Position numbers and translations under genes: made by a program. Of a stretch of 64,000 nucleotides of DNA, positions 50,652-59,761 are shown piece after piece. The notes beneath the pieces were generated by a model. It saw only the letters and a list, made by a program, of their open reading frames with translations, did no database searches and was not told the origin of the DNA. Source of the DNA: Bradyrhizobium sp. (GTDB lineage Bacteria > Pseudomonadota > Alphaproteobacteria > Rhizobiales > Xanthobacteraceae); NCBI RefSeq assembly GCF_022844465.1, contig NZ_JALHLP010000016.1:23603-87602 (forward strand), given 5' to 3'. Position 1 is the stretch's first letter; every line of letters begins with the position of its first letter.

Positions 50652-51049
50652 TGGCGCGCGTGTTTGACGACGTTAAACTCGTGTGGGCCGGCACCACCTA
50701 TACCATCCGTTCCGACCGGATGATGGGCGCCATCGCGGCGATCGAGCGGTACATCACGCTGAGGGAATTGCATCAGGCCGGCGCCGAGCGTGACACCGTG
50801 ATGTTGGCGCCGCTGGCGCAAGCCTATGCCGCCGCGCTCAGACATGGCGGCGCCGATGTCGATGCGGATGCCGTCTACCAGGCGATGTTCGCCGGCGACG
50901 ACACCCGGGGCATGGTGCTGGATGCGATCCAGGGCCTGACCCTGTTGATGATTCCGCCCGGCGCGGTAGCCGACGCGAGTGCGCCGGGAAACGGAAATCG
51001 ACGACAGCGCCGGGCCGCGGCGAGGTCGTCGCGGAGGCCTACAAACTAG
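50651..51049 (+). CDS. Tail assembly chaperone, short form (gpG-like)
   Basis: 132 aa in the zero frame. A helical protein (MGAIAAIERYITLREL, DADAVYQAMFAGDDTRGM) with a basic end after the slip site (QRRAAARSSRRPTN). It sits between the tail tube and tape-measure genes, as lambda gpG does. A GGGAAAC heptamer near its end allows a -1 shift to make the long form. Confidence 0.75.
   Translation: MARVFDDVKLVWAGTTYTIRSDRMMGAIAAIERYITLRELHQAGAERDTVMLAPLAQAYAAALRHGGADVDADAVYQAMFAGDDTRGMVLDAIQGLTLLMIPPGAVADASAPGNGNRRQRRAAARSSRRPTN
50986..50992 (+). other. Programmed -1 frameshift site (GGGAAAC)
   Basis: In the chaperone frame the codons read G GGA AAC, the X XXY YYZ form. A -1 slip re-pairs as GGG AAA and continues in a frame open to 51222. 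GC-rich sequence follows. The location matches the conserved tail-gene frameshift of lambdoid phages. Confidence 0.8.
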
Positions 51050-51222
51050 CGGTCGGGATCTGGAACATGCGGCCCAAGGATTTCTGGCGGCTGCACCCGC
51101 AGGAATTCTGGTGGCTCGCCGATCTGCGCAAGCCGGTCAAGATGTACGGCAGCCTCACCGAGTCCGACGTCGCCGAACTCTACCACCACGCTTATGGCGA
51201 CGGCGGCCAAGACGGGGAGTGA
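50992..51222 (+). CDS. Frameshift extension of the tail chaperone (gpT-like part of gpGT)
   Basis: About 76 codons open in the -1 frame without its own usable start. It carries VGIWNMRPKDFWRLHPQEFW and LADLRKPVKMYGSLTESDV, a strongly protein-like sequence. Translated only by frameshift at 50986-50992, it yields a fusion of about 190 aa (50651-51222) that recruits tail tube to the tape measure. Confidence 0.8.
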   Translation, partial: RKSTTAPGRGEVVAEAYKLAVGIWNMRPKDFWRLHPQEFWWLADLRKPVKMYGSLTESDVAELYHHAYGDGGQDGE

Positions 51223-51228
51223 TCAATC

Positions 51229-53190
51229 ATGGTAGCAACCACCGTCGGCCCGCTGAAGGTCATCATCGGCGGCGATCACAGAGACCTCGACCGCGCGCTC
51301 AGCGGCGCCGAAGCGCGCATCGCCCGCTTCGGCGGCAGGATGACGAGCATCGTGGCCGGCCTCGGCGTCACGGCCGCCGTCGCCGGCTTTCTGGCGCTGA
51401 CCAAGCAATCCTTCGCCACCATCGATGCGCAGGCTGAGTTGGCCTATCGCGTCGGCGGCACCATCAGTGCGGTGCAGACGCTGGGCGCGGTGGCCGACAA
51501 GGCCGGCGTATCGTCCGAGCAATTGTCGAAATCGCTTGGCCTGATGAACATGCGGCTGGCGGAGGCCGCGCGCACCGGTTCGGGTCCAGCCTATGAGGCG
51601 CTGCGGCGGGTCGGGCTGTCGGCGTCAGATCTGATCAAGCTCAATGTCGACGAGCGGCTCGCCGTTCTCGCCGATCGTTTCGAGAAACTGGGCCTCACCG
51701 CCGGTCAGCAGGCCGAGGTCTTGCGCGCGTTCGGCATTCGCGGCCAGGAGATGATCAATCTGCTGGAAGGCGGCGGCGACGCTATCCGCAAGACCCGCAA
51801 GGACCTCGAAGCCTATGGCGTCGCGCTCTCGACCATCGACGGCGCCCAGGTCGAGGCCGCCAACGATGCGTTGAAAGACGCCAAGCTGGCGATCACCGGC
51901 GTCGCCAATCAGATATCGGTGGCGCTGTCGCCGCTGATCGGCGGCATGGCGCGCGATTTTGCTGACGCCGCCAAACAGACCGGCGGCTTTCGCGAATCCA
52001 TCACACAGATGGTCGATCGTGGGGTCATGGTCCTCGGCCACCTGCACCTCGCCGTCGTGGGGTTGCGCCGCGAGTGGGAAACCCTCGGTGCGCTGGAGAT
52101 CAAATTTCAAGCGCCCGATTGGGCGTCGTTCTTGGGCGGGGCCAAGAGCACAATCACAGTCTTTGAAAATGAGGCCGCCAGGCTGCGCAGGTCGATGGCG
52201 CCGCCGCCGACCATCGAGGAATGGACCGCGTGGTGGGAGCAACTCAAGAAGGGATGGGCCGAGGCTGCCGCCGCCACCGCCGGTTCTCAGGCCGCGCTGC
52301 TCGGCCGCCGCGGCGCCAATCAGGATGCGCTGACCGAAGAGCAGCGCCAGGCGCTGGAACAGCGGTTCCTGGCATTGCAGCGATCGCTCGCCAACGAGGC
52401 CGCCGCGCTGGATTTCTGGCGCAAGGAAGAAGCACTCAAACTCAAGGAGTTCAACGACAAGGGCATCGGCACCGAAGCCGAGCGCAATGCGGCGCGGCTG
52501 GCGATCGAGACAAAATATCAGCAGGACAAGGCCAACCTGGTCTGGTCTAAGCTCGAAGAAGGCGTCGCCACTGAGAACGAAATCCTGGCGCGCAAGCACG
52601 CCGAACAATTGCGCCTGATCGGCGAATTCGAAGCGGCGCGCACCATCACCGAGAATCATGCCGCCGAATTGCGTCGCCAACACACCGAGAAGCAGGCGCT
52701 GGCGCTGCTGCAATTGCAGGCCAAGCAATATGCCGGCCTCGCCGGCATTGTCGACACCGCCATGGGGCACATCTCGCAGATCATCGGTAAGGAAGGCGGC
52801 GCGGCGTTCGAAGTCATGAAGGCGATCTCGATGGCCACCGCGCTGGTCAAGGGCTTTGAGGCGACGGTCAGCGCCTATGCCTATGGCGCCGCGATCGGCG
52901 GGCCGCCGCTCGGCGTCGCCATGGCGGCGGTCGCAGCCGCCGGCACGGCCGCGCAGATTGCCAATATTGCGCGTCAGCAGCCGCAGGGATCCGGTGGCAC
53001 CGTCACCGCGCCGGCTTCATCGGGTGCCGGCGCCGCTGCCTCCGCGCCGCAATCAGCCGCCGCGCCGGGCGGCACGCTGACGGTGCAGGGCATCGACCCA
53101 TCGTCGCTCTATTCCGGCGAAATGGTGCGCGCGCTCGCCGCGCGGCTGTTGCAGTTTCAACGCGACGGCGGCCAAGTCGTGTTGGCCTGA
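51229..53190 (+). CDS. Tail tape-measure protein
   Basis: 653 aa. The N-terminus has LKVIIGGDHRDLDRALSGAEARIARFGG and a hydrophobic segment (MTSIVAGLGVTAAVAGFLAL). Long helical repeats follow (ALSTIDGAQVEAANDALKDA). A second hydrophobic cluster (LAGIVDTAMGHISQII, VAMAAVAAAGTAAQIANIAR) and a Pro/Ala/Ser-rich tail end it. The short length predicts a short, roughly 100-nm-class tail. Confidence 0.88.
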   Translation: MVATTVGPLKVIIGGDHRDLDRALSGAEARIARFGGRMTSIVAGLGVTAAVAGFLALTKQSFATIDAQAELAYRVGGTISAVQTLGAVADKAGVSSEQLSKSLGLMNMRLAEAARTGSGPAYEALRRVGLSASDLIKLNVDERLAVLADRFEKLGLTAGQQAEVLRAFGIRGQEMINLLEGGGDAIRKTRKDLEAYGVALSTIDGAQVEAANDALKDAKLAITGVANQISVALSPLIGGMARDFADAAKQTGGFRESITQMVDRGVMVLGHLHLAVVGLRREWETLGALEIKFQAPDWASFLGGAKSTITVFENEAARLRRSMAPPPTIEEWTAWWEQLKKGWAEAAAATAGSQAALLGRRGANQDALTEEQRQALEQRFLALQRSLANEAAALDFWRKEEALKLKEFNDKGIGTEAERNAARLAIETKYQQDKANLVWSKLEEGVATENEILARKHAEQLRLIGEFEAARTITENHAAELRRQHTEKQALALLQLQAKQYAGLAGIVDTAMGHISQIIGKEGGAAFEVMKAISMATALVKGFEATVSAYAYGAAIGGPPLGVAMAAVAAAGTAAQIANIARQQPQGSGGTVTAPASSGAGAAASAPQSAAAPGGTLTVQGIDPSSLYSGEMVRALAARLLQFQRDGGQVVLA

Positions 53191-54005
53191 TGCTCGTTAT
53201 CTCGCAGAACCTGGTCCTGGCGCCGCCGCCGGCGCCGTTCTCCGCCAATAATCCGGTGGTCGGTTGGCAAAACATCGTCACGGTCGCGCGGCTGGCGGCC
53301 AGCAGCGCCGATCCGGCCTTTCCGGTGGCCAATCTCGCCAATCCGTCGACCTATATGGGGTGGCGCGCCACCAGCAATGCGGCGCAGACCGTCACCATCA
53401 CTATTCCAACCGCCGACCCTGTCGATTATCTGGCGGTGGCCGGCCATAATTTTGGCAGCGCAGGGATCGCGGTCGGGGTCGAAGGCCGTGCCAGTCTGCT
53501 CAATCCATTTACGGCGTTGGTGCCGGGGGCGATCCAGGCCGACGACAGTCCCTATCTCGGACGATTTGTGCCGCAGTCTCTGGCCGAGGTCCGCCTCACG
53601 CTCGCGGCCGGCAGCGTACCGCCGCAGGCCGCGGTGCTCTATGTCGGCAAACTTTTGGTGCTACAGCGCCGGATCTATGTCGGCCATCGCGTGTTGCGGT
53701 TCAATCGTCGCGCCAATGTGGTGGTTGGCGAGAGCGAGGAAGGTCAGTTTCTCGGGCGTATTGTGCTCGGCGAAATGAGCGAGTCGGCGCTCGACATGTC
53801 CAACATCGCGCCGGCGTTCTATCGCAGCGAAATGGAGCCCTGGCTGAAATCGGCGGTGCGGAATCCGTTCTTCTTTGCCTGGCGGCCGTTCGATTACCCG
53901 AACGAGGTTGGCTACTGCTGGTCGGCTGGCGACGCGCAGATGTCCAATCAGCGGGTCAACGGTTTTGTCCAGGCGTCGCTCAACCTGCGCGGCATCGTCA
54001 AATGA
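53190..54005 (+). CDS. Minor tail protein
   Basis: 271 aa, start overlapping the tape-measure stop. The pattern FPVANLANPSTYMGWRATSN, DYLAVAGHNFGSAGIAV and FFFAWRPFDYPNEVGYCWSA fits a distal-tail, carbohydrate-binding-like beta protein of rhizobial siphophages. Probably part of the tail tip complex. Confidence 0.7.
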   Translation: MLVISQNLVLAPPPAPFSANNPVVGWQNIVTVARLAASSADPAFPVANLANPSTYMGWRATSNAAQTVTITIPTADPVDYLAVAGHNFGSAGIAVGVEGRASLLNPFTALVPGAIQADDSPYLGRFVPQSLAEVRLTLAAGSVPPQAAVLYVGKLLVLQRRIYVGHRVLRFNRRANVVVGESEEGQFLGRIVLGEMSESALDMSNIAPAFYRSEMEPWLKSAVRNPFFFAWRPFDYPNEVGYCWSAGDAQMSNQRVNGFVQASLNLRGIVK

Positions 54006-54015
54006 GCCAAGCTAG

Positions 54016-56940
54016 ATGAGCGACGAGATTACCGGTAGGAGCCTGACCTTTGTCGAAGCCGACGTCGATGTCTACCGCATCACGCGCTTTGAGGCAGCGC
54101 GTGCCGGTGCGCCGCTCGATGGCTGGTCGCTGATTGAGGGCGTCAATACCAGTCTCACCGGCGTCATCGACGCGGCGCTGCCGTCCGGCCGCGGCGCGCG
54201 ATTGCAGAAGACCGTCGCCAATGGCGACGCGGTCTGGCGCTGGGCGGCGATGCCGAGCGCGCTCGATGTCTCGGTTGTGGCATTGCTGCGCTCGCAGATC
54301 GCCGCCGAGGATGCCGCGATCGTGTTGCGCAACGCCGCGCCGGGCTGGGGCTACCTGCTGCGGCTCGCCAACAATGTGTTGGAAATTCGCAAGGGCGTCG
54401 GCGCCGGCAGCTATGCGCTGCTTGCCGCGCTCGCCTTCGATGTGGTCGCCAATGACAGCGTCTGGCTGCGGTTCGATGCCGCCGCGGTCACCGGGCCCGG
54501 CGTGCTGTTGCGCGGCAAGGTCTGGCGCGGCGCGCTGACCGACGAGCCCCAGGCATTCGCGGTCGTCCATACCGATAGCGTAGCGCCAATCGCCGCGCCG
54601 GGCCCGGTCGGGCTCTATACATTCACTGCCGGCAGCGATGTGCTATGTGGCCACTTTCGCGCCAAGAGCCTGCTGGGCTCCGCGGTTGAGACCCTGCGTT
54701 TTGCCAAGCCGGCCGATTACCTGCCGCGGGAGATATCCGCCGTGCCCGATCTGGTCGAAGCATCCTTGTCGCCCGGCAGCATTGCGCTCGGCGAGTCGCT
54801 CGGCGAGCGCGCAACCTTGAGCGTGGTGCTAAAGGACCACCCCGGCGCCGATCTCGGCGAATTGTTCGGCGCCGGCACCCATTGGGGCAAGGCGCGCGCG
54901 CGCGAGCTGTTTCGGCGCGGCCAGCCAATCCGGGTCAAGCGCGGCTTGCTCGGCCAGTCTTTGGATCAATTCGAAACCCGGCATTATGTGTTCGACAGTT
55001 TCTCAGGCCCGAGCCCGCAGGGCGCCGTGGCGCTGATCGCCAAGGACGCACTCAAGCTCGCCGACGACGACCGCGCGCTGGCGCCGAGGCCGTCCAATGG
55101 ACGGTTGGTCGCCGCCATTACCAATGTCGCGGCATCGGCCACGCTGACGCCGTCCGGCATCGGCAACGCCGAATATCCGGCGTCTGGCCACGTCGCGATC
55201 GGCGGCAAGGAAATCTGCGCCTTCACCCGCGTCGACGATGTATTGACGCTGACCCGGGCGCAGTTCGGCACCGCAGCGATCGCCCACAACGCCGAGGACC
55301 GCGCGCAGCTCTGCCTGCAGTTCAGCGCGGTCGATCCGGCTACGATCATTCACGCGCTGCTGACCGGCTATGCCGGAATCGCATCGGGGACAATCCCGCT
55401 CGCGGCCTGGCAGCAGGAGACCACGATCTTCCTGCAGCGGGTCTATACGAGGATGATCGCGGAACCGACCGGCGTTAACAAGCTGGTGTCGGAACTGATC
55501 GAGCAGGCCGGCCTGGCGGTGTGGTTCGACGACCGCAGCAACCAGATCAAGCTGCAGGTGCTGCGTGGCATCGTGGTCGATGCCTACGTGTATTCGCAGT
55601 CCAATGTGCTGCAGGGCTCGCTGTCGGTCGCCGACCAGCCCGAAAAACAGATCACCCAGTGCTGGACTTATTATGGCGTGCGCAATCCGCTGGAGCCGCT
55701 TGACGCCACTGAGAACTACCGCTCGGCGCTCGCCACCGCCAATCTCGAAGCCGAGACGCAGGCCGGCTCGCCATCGATCCGAACGATTTTCGGCACATGG
55801 ATCCCGGCGCTCGGGCGCGCCACCGCGCAGCGGGTCAACGATCTGCAGATCGGCCGCTTCGTGCGTCCGCCGCGGCGCTTTGCGTTCGACGTGCTGCGCT
55901 ACTCTGGGGTCGAGGAACCGCAGCCGGGCGGCGGCTATCGCATCGCGTGGTGGGGCAACCAGGATGAAGCCGGCGCCGCCGTCAATGCGCCGATTCAAGT
56001 GACCAGGGTCAACCCGACGGCGGATCGCATGCGAGTCGAGGCGGAGGAACTGCTGTTCAAGATTTTCGACGCCGGCGATCTGAAGAACCGCAACATTGTG
56101 GTCGACGGCAACTTCAACAACCTCAACGTCCGCACCAGCCACGATTCGATCTACGGCGCGCCAACGGGGCTGGATATTGTCAACGGCGTCAACCTTAGCG
56201 TCATCGTCTCGGCCGGCGTGATCGTCGGCTCCACCGCAACGTCAACGTTTGCGCTTGACATCGGCGCGTGGCCGAACACGACCGCCATCGGCAATACCAC
56301 CAACGCATCGCCGGTGGTGACCAGTCTCAGTGTCAGCCCGCTGCTGATGGAGGTCGGCACCCCGGTCACCGGGCCCGGCATCCCCGCCAATACGCGGATC
56401 CTGACCCGCGACAGCGCCACCCAGATCACGCTGGACAAGAACGCCACCGCGCTCGGCGTTGGCGTGACGCTGACGTTCTGGCTCAAGATTTCGGTCAGCG
56501 TGGTGGGGCGGGTGCAGGGCCGCGGCGGTGACGGGGGCAACGCGAACGAGAACGGAAATCCCGGCGGCGGCGCACTGCGCGCGCAACATCCGATTACGTT
56601 GAATGATGTCAGCGGCCAGATATTTGGCGGCGGTGGGGGTGGTGCTTCAACAAGCGGTCCGGCCGCTCCGGGCGGTGGGGGTGGGCAAGGGCAGTTACCG
56701 GGCGGTGGCGGTACCGGATCCGGCGGCGCCGGCAACGGTGCCGGTGGCACCACTGAGGCGGCAGGTGTGGGTGGTATTGCCGGTGATTGGAGTGCGTCGG
56801 CCAGTGGCGGCGGCGCTGGCCTGCCTGGTGGCAACACCGCGACACGATCGGGCGGCGCCGCCGGCGCGGCGATCGACGGCATCAGTTTTGTCACCACCGT
56901 GGGCGCCATCGGCGACCGCCGCGGCGCGCAGATCAACTGA
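54016..56940 (+). CDS. Tail tip/adhesin with Gly-rich C-terminus
   Basis: 974 aa. Residues about 1-640 form a baseplate-hub-like region (MSDEITGRSLTFVEADVD, LPREISAVPDLVEASLSPG, TRMIAEPTGVNKLVSELIEQ). From about 840 the sequence becomes polyglycine-rich (GGGGGGAS, PGGGGGQG, PGGGGTGSGG) between two short conserved segments. Such Gly-rich motifs are known from T4-type adhesins, where they pack as polyglycine-II helices and bind receptors. It is likely the host-recognition protein. Confidence 0.75.
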   Translation: MSDEITGRSLTFVEADVDVYRITRFEAARAGAPLDGWSLIEGVNTSLTGVIDAALPSGRGARLQKTVANGDAVWRWAAMPSALDVSVVALLRSQIAAEDAAIVLRNAAPGWGYLLRLANNVLEIRKGVGAGSYALLAALAFDVVANDSVWLRFDAAAVTGPGVLLRGKVWRGALTDEPQAFAVVHTDSVAPIAAPGPVGLYTFTAGSDVLCGHFRAKSLLGSAVETLRFAKPADYLPREISAVPDLVEASLSPGSIALGESLGERATLSVVLKDHPGADLGELFGAGTHWGKARARELFRRGQPIRVKRGLLGQSLDQFETRHYVFDSFSGPSPQGAVALIAKDALKLADDDRALAPRPSNGRLVAAITNVAASATLTPSGIGNAEYPASGHVAIGGKEICAFTRVDDVLTLTRAQFGTAAIAHNAEDRAQLCLQFSAVDPATIIHALLTGYAGIASGTIPLAAWQQETTIFLQRVYTRMIAEPTGVNKLVSELIEQAGLAVWFDDRSNQIKLQVLRGIVVDAYVYSQSNVLQGSLSVADQPEKQITQCWTYYGVRNPLEPLDATENYRSALATANLEAETQAGSPSIRTIFGTWIPALGRATAQRVNDLQIGRFVRPPRRFAFDVLRYSGVEEPQPGGGYRIAWWGNQDEAGAAVNAPIQVTRVNPTADRMRVEAEELLFKIFDAGDLKNRNIVVDGNFNNLNVRTSHDSIYGAPTGLDIVNGVNLSVIVSAGVIVGSTATSTFALDIGAWPNTTAIGNTTNASPVVTSLSVSPLLMEVGTPVTGPGIPANTRILTRDSATQITLDKNATALGVGVTLTFWLKISVSVVGRVQGRGGDGGNANENGNPGGGALRAQHPITLNDVSGQIFGGGGGGASTSGPAAPGGGGGQGQLPGGGGTGSGGAGNGAGGTTEAAGVGGIAGDWSASASGGGAGLPGGNTATRSGGAAGAAIDGISFVTTVGAIGDRRGAQIN

Positions 56941-56950
56941 CTTGCTCCGA

Positions 56951-57071
56951 CCTCATCCTGAGGAGCGAGCGAAGCGAGCGTCTCGAAGGATGGCCGCGCG
57001 TTCGGAGCTTGCCGCCATGCTTCGTGACGCATCGCAGCGCGATCGCGCCGCGATGCTCCTCAGCATGAGGT
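56951..57071. repeat. Rhizobial-type palindromic element inside the prophage
   Basis: CCTCATCCTGAGGAGC..GTCTCGAAGGATGGCCGCG at the left and GATGCTCCTCAGCATGAGG at the right reproduce the plan of the chromosomal element at 7782-7920. It lies in a 150-bp gap between tail genes, suggesting insertion of a host mobile repeat into the prophage. Confidence 0.65.
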
Positions 57072-57093
57072 CTGGAAAACAGAAGGACACACC

Positions 57094-57549
57094 ATGCCGT
57101 TCGCAGTTGTTGAATTCCGCGCCCAGGACACCGCCGGCAATTTTCTCACCGGGGTCGATGTCGAGGTGCGCCGCGAGGTTGTCGGCGAACCGCTACAGCA
57201 GATCTTTGCCGATCGTGACGGTCTGACGCCGCTCGGCAATCCCGCGCACTTTGCCGACGGCATCGTGCGGTTCTACATCGCCGGCGGCGCCTACAAGATC
57301 ACGGTGTCGAAGAGTGGCGTGCCGATCGGCGATGCCTTTCGGCACAAGGCTGCCGGACTTAATGCCGAGACCGACGGCGCTGGCAATGAGTTCGGCCGGT
57401 TCGAGATCGAGCGGATGGCGCGGTTTGCCGCCGCCGCCGCCGAGCGGCTTGATCGGACCCGGCCACCACCGGTCGTCGCTTCCAGGACGTTCGAAGCGGA
57501 ACGCGTGAGCATCGCCGCCGTTGCCGCCAACGCCTTCACCCAATCCTGA
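57094..57549 (+). CDS. Tail-associated protein
   Basis: 151 aa. The N-terminal 100 residues are beta-rich (FLTGVDVEVRREVVGEPLQQ, IVRFYIAGGAYKITVSKSG), like domains that decorate tail fibres. The C-terminus is an Ala/Arg-rich helix. Position suggests a tail fibre connector. Confidence 0.6.
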   Translation: MPFAVVEFRAQDTAGNFLTGVDVEVRREVVGEPLQQIFADRDGLTPLGNPAHFADGIVRFYIAGGAYKITVSKSGVPIGDAFRHKAAGLNAETDGAGNEFGRFEIERMARFAAAAAERLDRTRPPPVVASRTFEAERVSIAAVAANAFTQS

Positions 57550-57570
57550 CCCTGACGGAGAAATTGCACC

Positions 57571-58293
57571 ATGCGCGATCCTTCCTATGGCGCCTATTGG
57601 CGGACCTGGTCCTGCGGCTTTGTCGCCGCTGACGGCACGCAAGCCAAGATCCTGGTCGATGAAACCCCGGCGACGGTGCTGCCGGCGGTCGCCGGCGAAA
57701 CCGCCTTTCCCGGCGAGGTCACGGTCCGCCAACGCATCCTGCAGGGCGGGTGCCGGGTGATCGACGGTTCGCTCGCATCGAGCGACGGCACCGCGCGCTC
57801 GCTGGTGCTGTGGCTCGGCCGGGTGCTGTCGCGCGCCGCCGATTTCGGCGGCACCCTGACCGTCACCACCCAGAACGTGTTCAACCGGGCTGCCGGGTCG
57901 TTCCTGACCGACGGCTGGCGCGTCGGCGACAGCGTGATGCCGTTCGGCATGACGACGGCCGCCAACAACGGCGTCGCCGGTCTGGTGACCGCAGTGACCG
58001 CGCTGGCGCTGACGGTCAACGGCACGCCCTACACCAATGAGACCATGCCGGCGACCGCGCGGCTCATTCGCGTCAGCCAGCGCACCCGGCGCGCGGTGCC
58101 AATCAATGCCGGCAATCTCGACACCACGCCGGCCGTCGCCTTGATGGGCGGCGCGCAAGACCCGGCTGCGCCGGCCTTGCCGGACACCGGATACTCGCTG
58201 GGCGATGTCGACGTGCTGATTGCCGCGATGGCGGCGGCGGTGTCGGCGCTGCCGGCGCGCGTCGATGCACAGGCGGTCACGGCGCGGTACTGA
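57571..58293 (+). CDS. Tail-associated protein
   Basis: 240 aa, beta-rich, with YGAYWRTWSCGFVAADGTQA, FNRAAGSFLTDGWRVGDSVM and a helical C-terminus. Its central DGWxVGD motif recurs in phage tail proteins that follow the tip gene. Exact role unknown. Confidence 0.6.
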   Translation: MRDPSYGAYWRTWSCGFVAADGTQAKILVDETPATVLPAVAGETAFPGEVTVRQRILQGGCRVIDGSLASSDGTARSLVLWLGRVLSRAADFGGTLTVTTQNVFNRAAGSFLTDGWRVGDSVMPFGMTTAANNGVAGLVTAVTALALTVNGTPYTNETMPATARLIRVSQRTRRAVPINAGNLDTTPAVALMGGAQDPAAPALPDTGYSLGDVDVLIAAMAAAVSALPARVDAQAVTARY

Positions 58294-58295
58294 CC

Positions 58296-59108
58296 ATGCG
58301 ATCGCTTGAACACTTGATTGGATCACAGCGCAGCGAGCGGCCGGAGATCGTCGGCAATTTCGACATCAAGCAGAGTTTACAACTCACCGGCGACATCTCG
58401 CCGTCACAAATTACCGCCGACCAAAACGACTACAATCCGCCGGAGCTATCGACCGCCGCGCGGCTGCGGCTCAACTCCGACGCGGCGCGCAATATCACCG
58501 GCCTGCAGGGTGGCACCGACGGGCGGGTGCTATACATTCATAATGTCGGGTCCTTCGACATCGCGTTGATCGACGAAAGCGCGCTGTCAACGGCTGCCAA
58601 CCGCTTTGCTCTGACCGCTAACCTGACGCTGGCGCCGGATGCGGTCTGCGAACTGCAGTATGATTCGACATCGTTGCGCTGGCGCTCCGTGGGCGCAGCG
58701 GGCGGCGGCGGCGGCGCGGCAGCGGCGACCCAAGCCGAGATGGAGGCGGTGTCCTCGACCACGGTCTATACGTCGCCCGGCCGACAGCATTTTCATCCGG
58801 GATCAGCAAAAGGTTTTGTAAAATGGAATGGATCTACAAGCACCATCGACGCGAGCTACGGCGTAACGAGCCTCACCGACAACGGGATAGGTGATTTTAC
58901 TGTCAACTTTGCGACCGCATTTTCGAGTGCTAACTACGCTCCCAGTGGAATGGTTCGTAAGAACAGCGGTACGAATGGAGGAGTGTTTATGTCGATTGAC
59001 AACAATACAGCTCCAACTGTCTCTGCTCTACGAATTAAAAATCAAGATGACGGTGCGACCCTCCATGATGGACTCTATGCGTGCCTGTCGGTGTTCGGGG
59101 ATCAATAA
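58296..59108 (+). CDS. Tail fibre protein with exchanged C-terminal module
   Basis: 270 aa. The N-terminal half (to about residue 165) is high in GC, Gly/Ala-rich at its end (GAAGGGGGAAA). The C-terminal about 100 residues (HPGSAKGFVKWNGSTSTIDA, GDFTVNFATAFSSANYAPSG) are AT-richer and match a widespread fibre-tip module of phages. This base-composition jump points to module exchange, typical of receptor-binding ends. Confidence 0.7.
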   Translation: MRSLEHLIGSQRSERPEIVGNFDIKQSLQLTGDISPSQITADQNDYNPPELSTAARLRLNSDAARNITGLQGGTDGRVLYIHNVGSFDIALIDESALSTAANRFALTANLTLAPDAVCELQYDSTSLRWRSVGAAGGGGGAAAATQAEMEAVSSTTVYTSPGRQHFHPGSAKGFVKWNGSTSTIDASYGVTSLTDNGIGDFTVNFATAFSSANYAPSGMVRKNSGTNGGVFMSIDNNTAPTVSALRIKNQDDGATLHDGLYACLSVFGDQ

Positions 59109-59761
59109 TGCTGAAGCGCATCGTTTTCACGCGCATTGCTGATAATGGGGTGTCAATATGCTGTCCAGCCAGCGAGGTAATTGCATGGATGGGTTGCGGC
59201 GGCTTCTGGGATCAGCATGCGCGTGGTTTTATCGAGATGCAAATTGAGCGACAGATCACTTGTGGGGTCGCTCCCGACGTGGCCCGCCGCTATGCCTACG
59301 CAATGCAGCGCGGCGGTTGCACAACGGCGGAAGCACTAGCGATTATACGCGACCGCGACTGCGCACCGTATGGCCGCGCCATTGAGCTGTGGGATCTGGC
59401 TGATGTTCCGGTCGATTACTGGTTTCGCAACGCGTGGCGGCGATCGCATAATGGTGGACCGATCTCAATCGACCTCGCGCGCGCCAAACGAATCCAATTC
59501 CAGCATGCGCGGGCAGCGGTGATGGCGATGAATAGTCGGCTCAATAGCGACATGGAATCGTTTGATCGACTTGTCGATATAGACTGGCTGCGGTTCCGCG
59601 AACGAATTCGTTCCGCCAGCGACGTTCGTGATCTGCGTGGCATCTGGCCAACTCATCTCGCCGTTTCATGCGGCGGCGGCCCCCGACGCGCTGAAGAAGG
59701 TCATGCCGGCGGCGCTGCGCTCGCCGCGTTGATGGGCTCGGTGGCTAGGCGAGAAGCTTAG
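59108..59761 (+). CDS. Hypothetical phage protein after the fibre
   Basis: 217 aa from ATG 59108, overlapping the fibre stop. It has a CCPASEVIAWMGCGGFWDQH segment and a mid part (EALAIIRDRDCAPYGRAIEL, DYWFRNAWRRSHNGGPISI) that I recall from small phage proteins near the tail-lysis junction. Function unknown. Its 3' end overlaps the reversed glycosyltransferase by 17 bp. Confidence 0.6.
   Translation: MLKRIVFTRIADNGVSICCPASEVIAWMGCGGFWDQHARGFIEMQIERQITCGVAPDVARRYAYAMQRGGCTTAEALAIIRDRDCAPYGRAIELWDLADVPVDYWFRNAWRRSHNGGPISIDLARAKRIQFQHARAAVMAMNSRLNSDMESFDRLVDIDWLRFRERIRSASDVRDLRGIWPTHLAVSCGGGPRRAEEGHAGGAALAALMGSVARREA

Noticed and set aside
51625..52770. Long antisense ORF opposite the tape-measure gene (381 codons)
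   Set aside because: It is a shadow of a high-GC gene, with composition typical of the reverse complement and no family motif. The same holds for long antisense frames at 42127-43392, 45452-46717 and 55003-56142.
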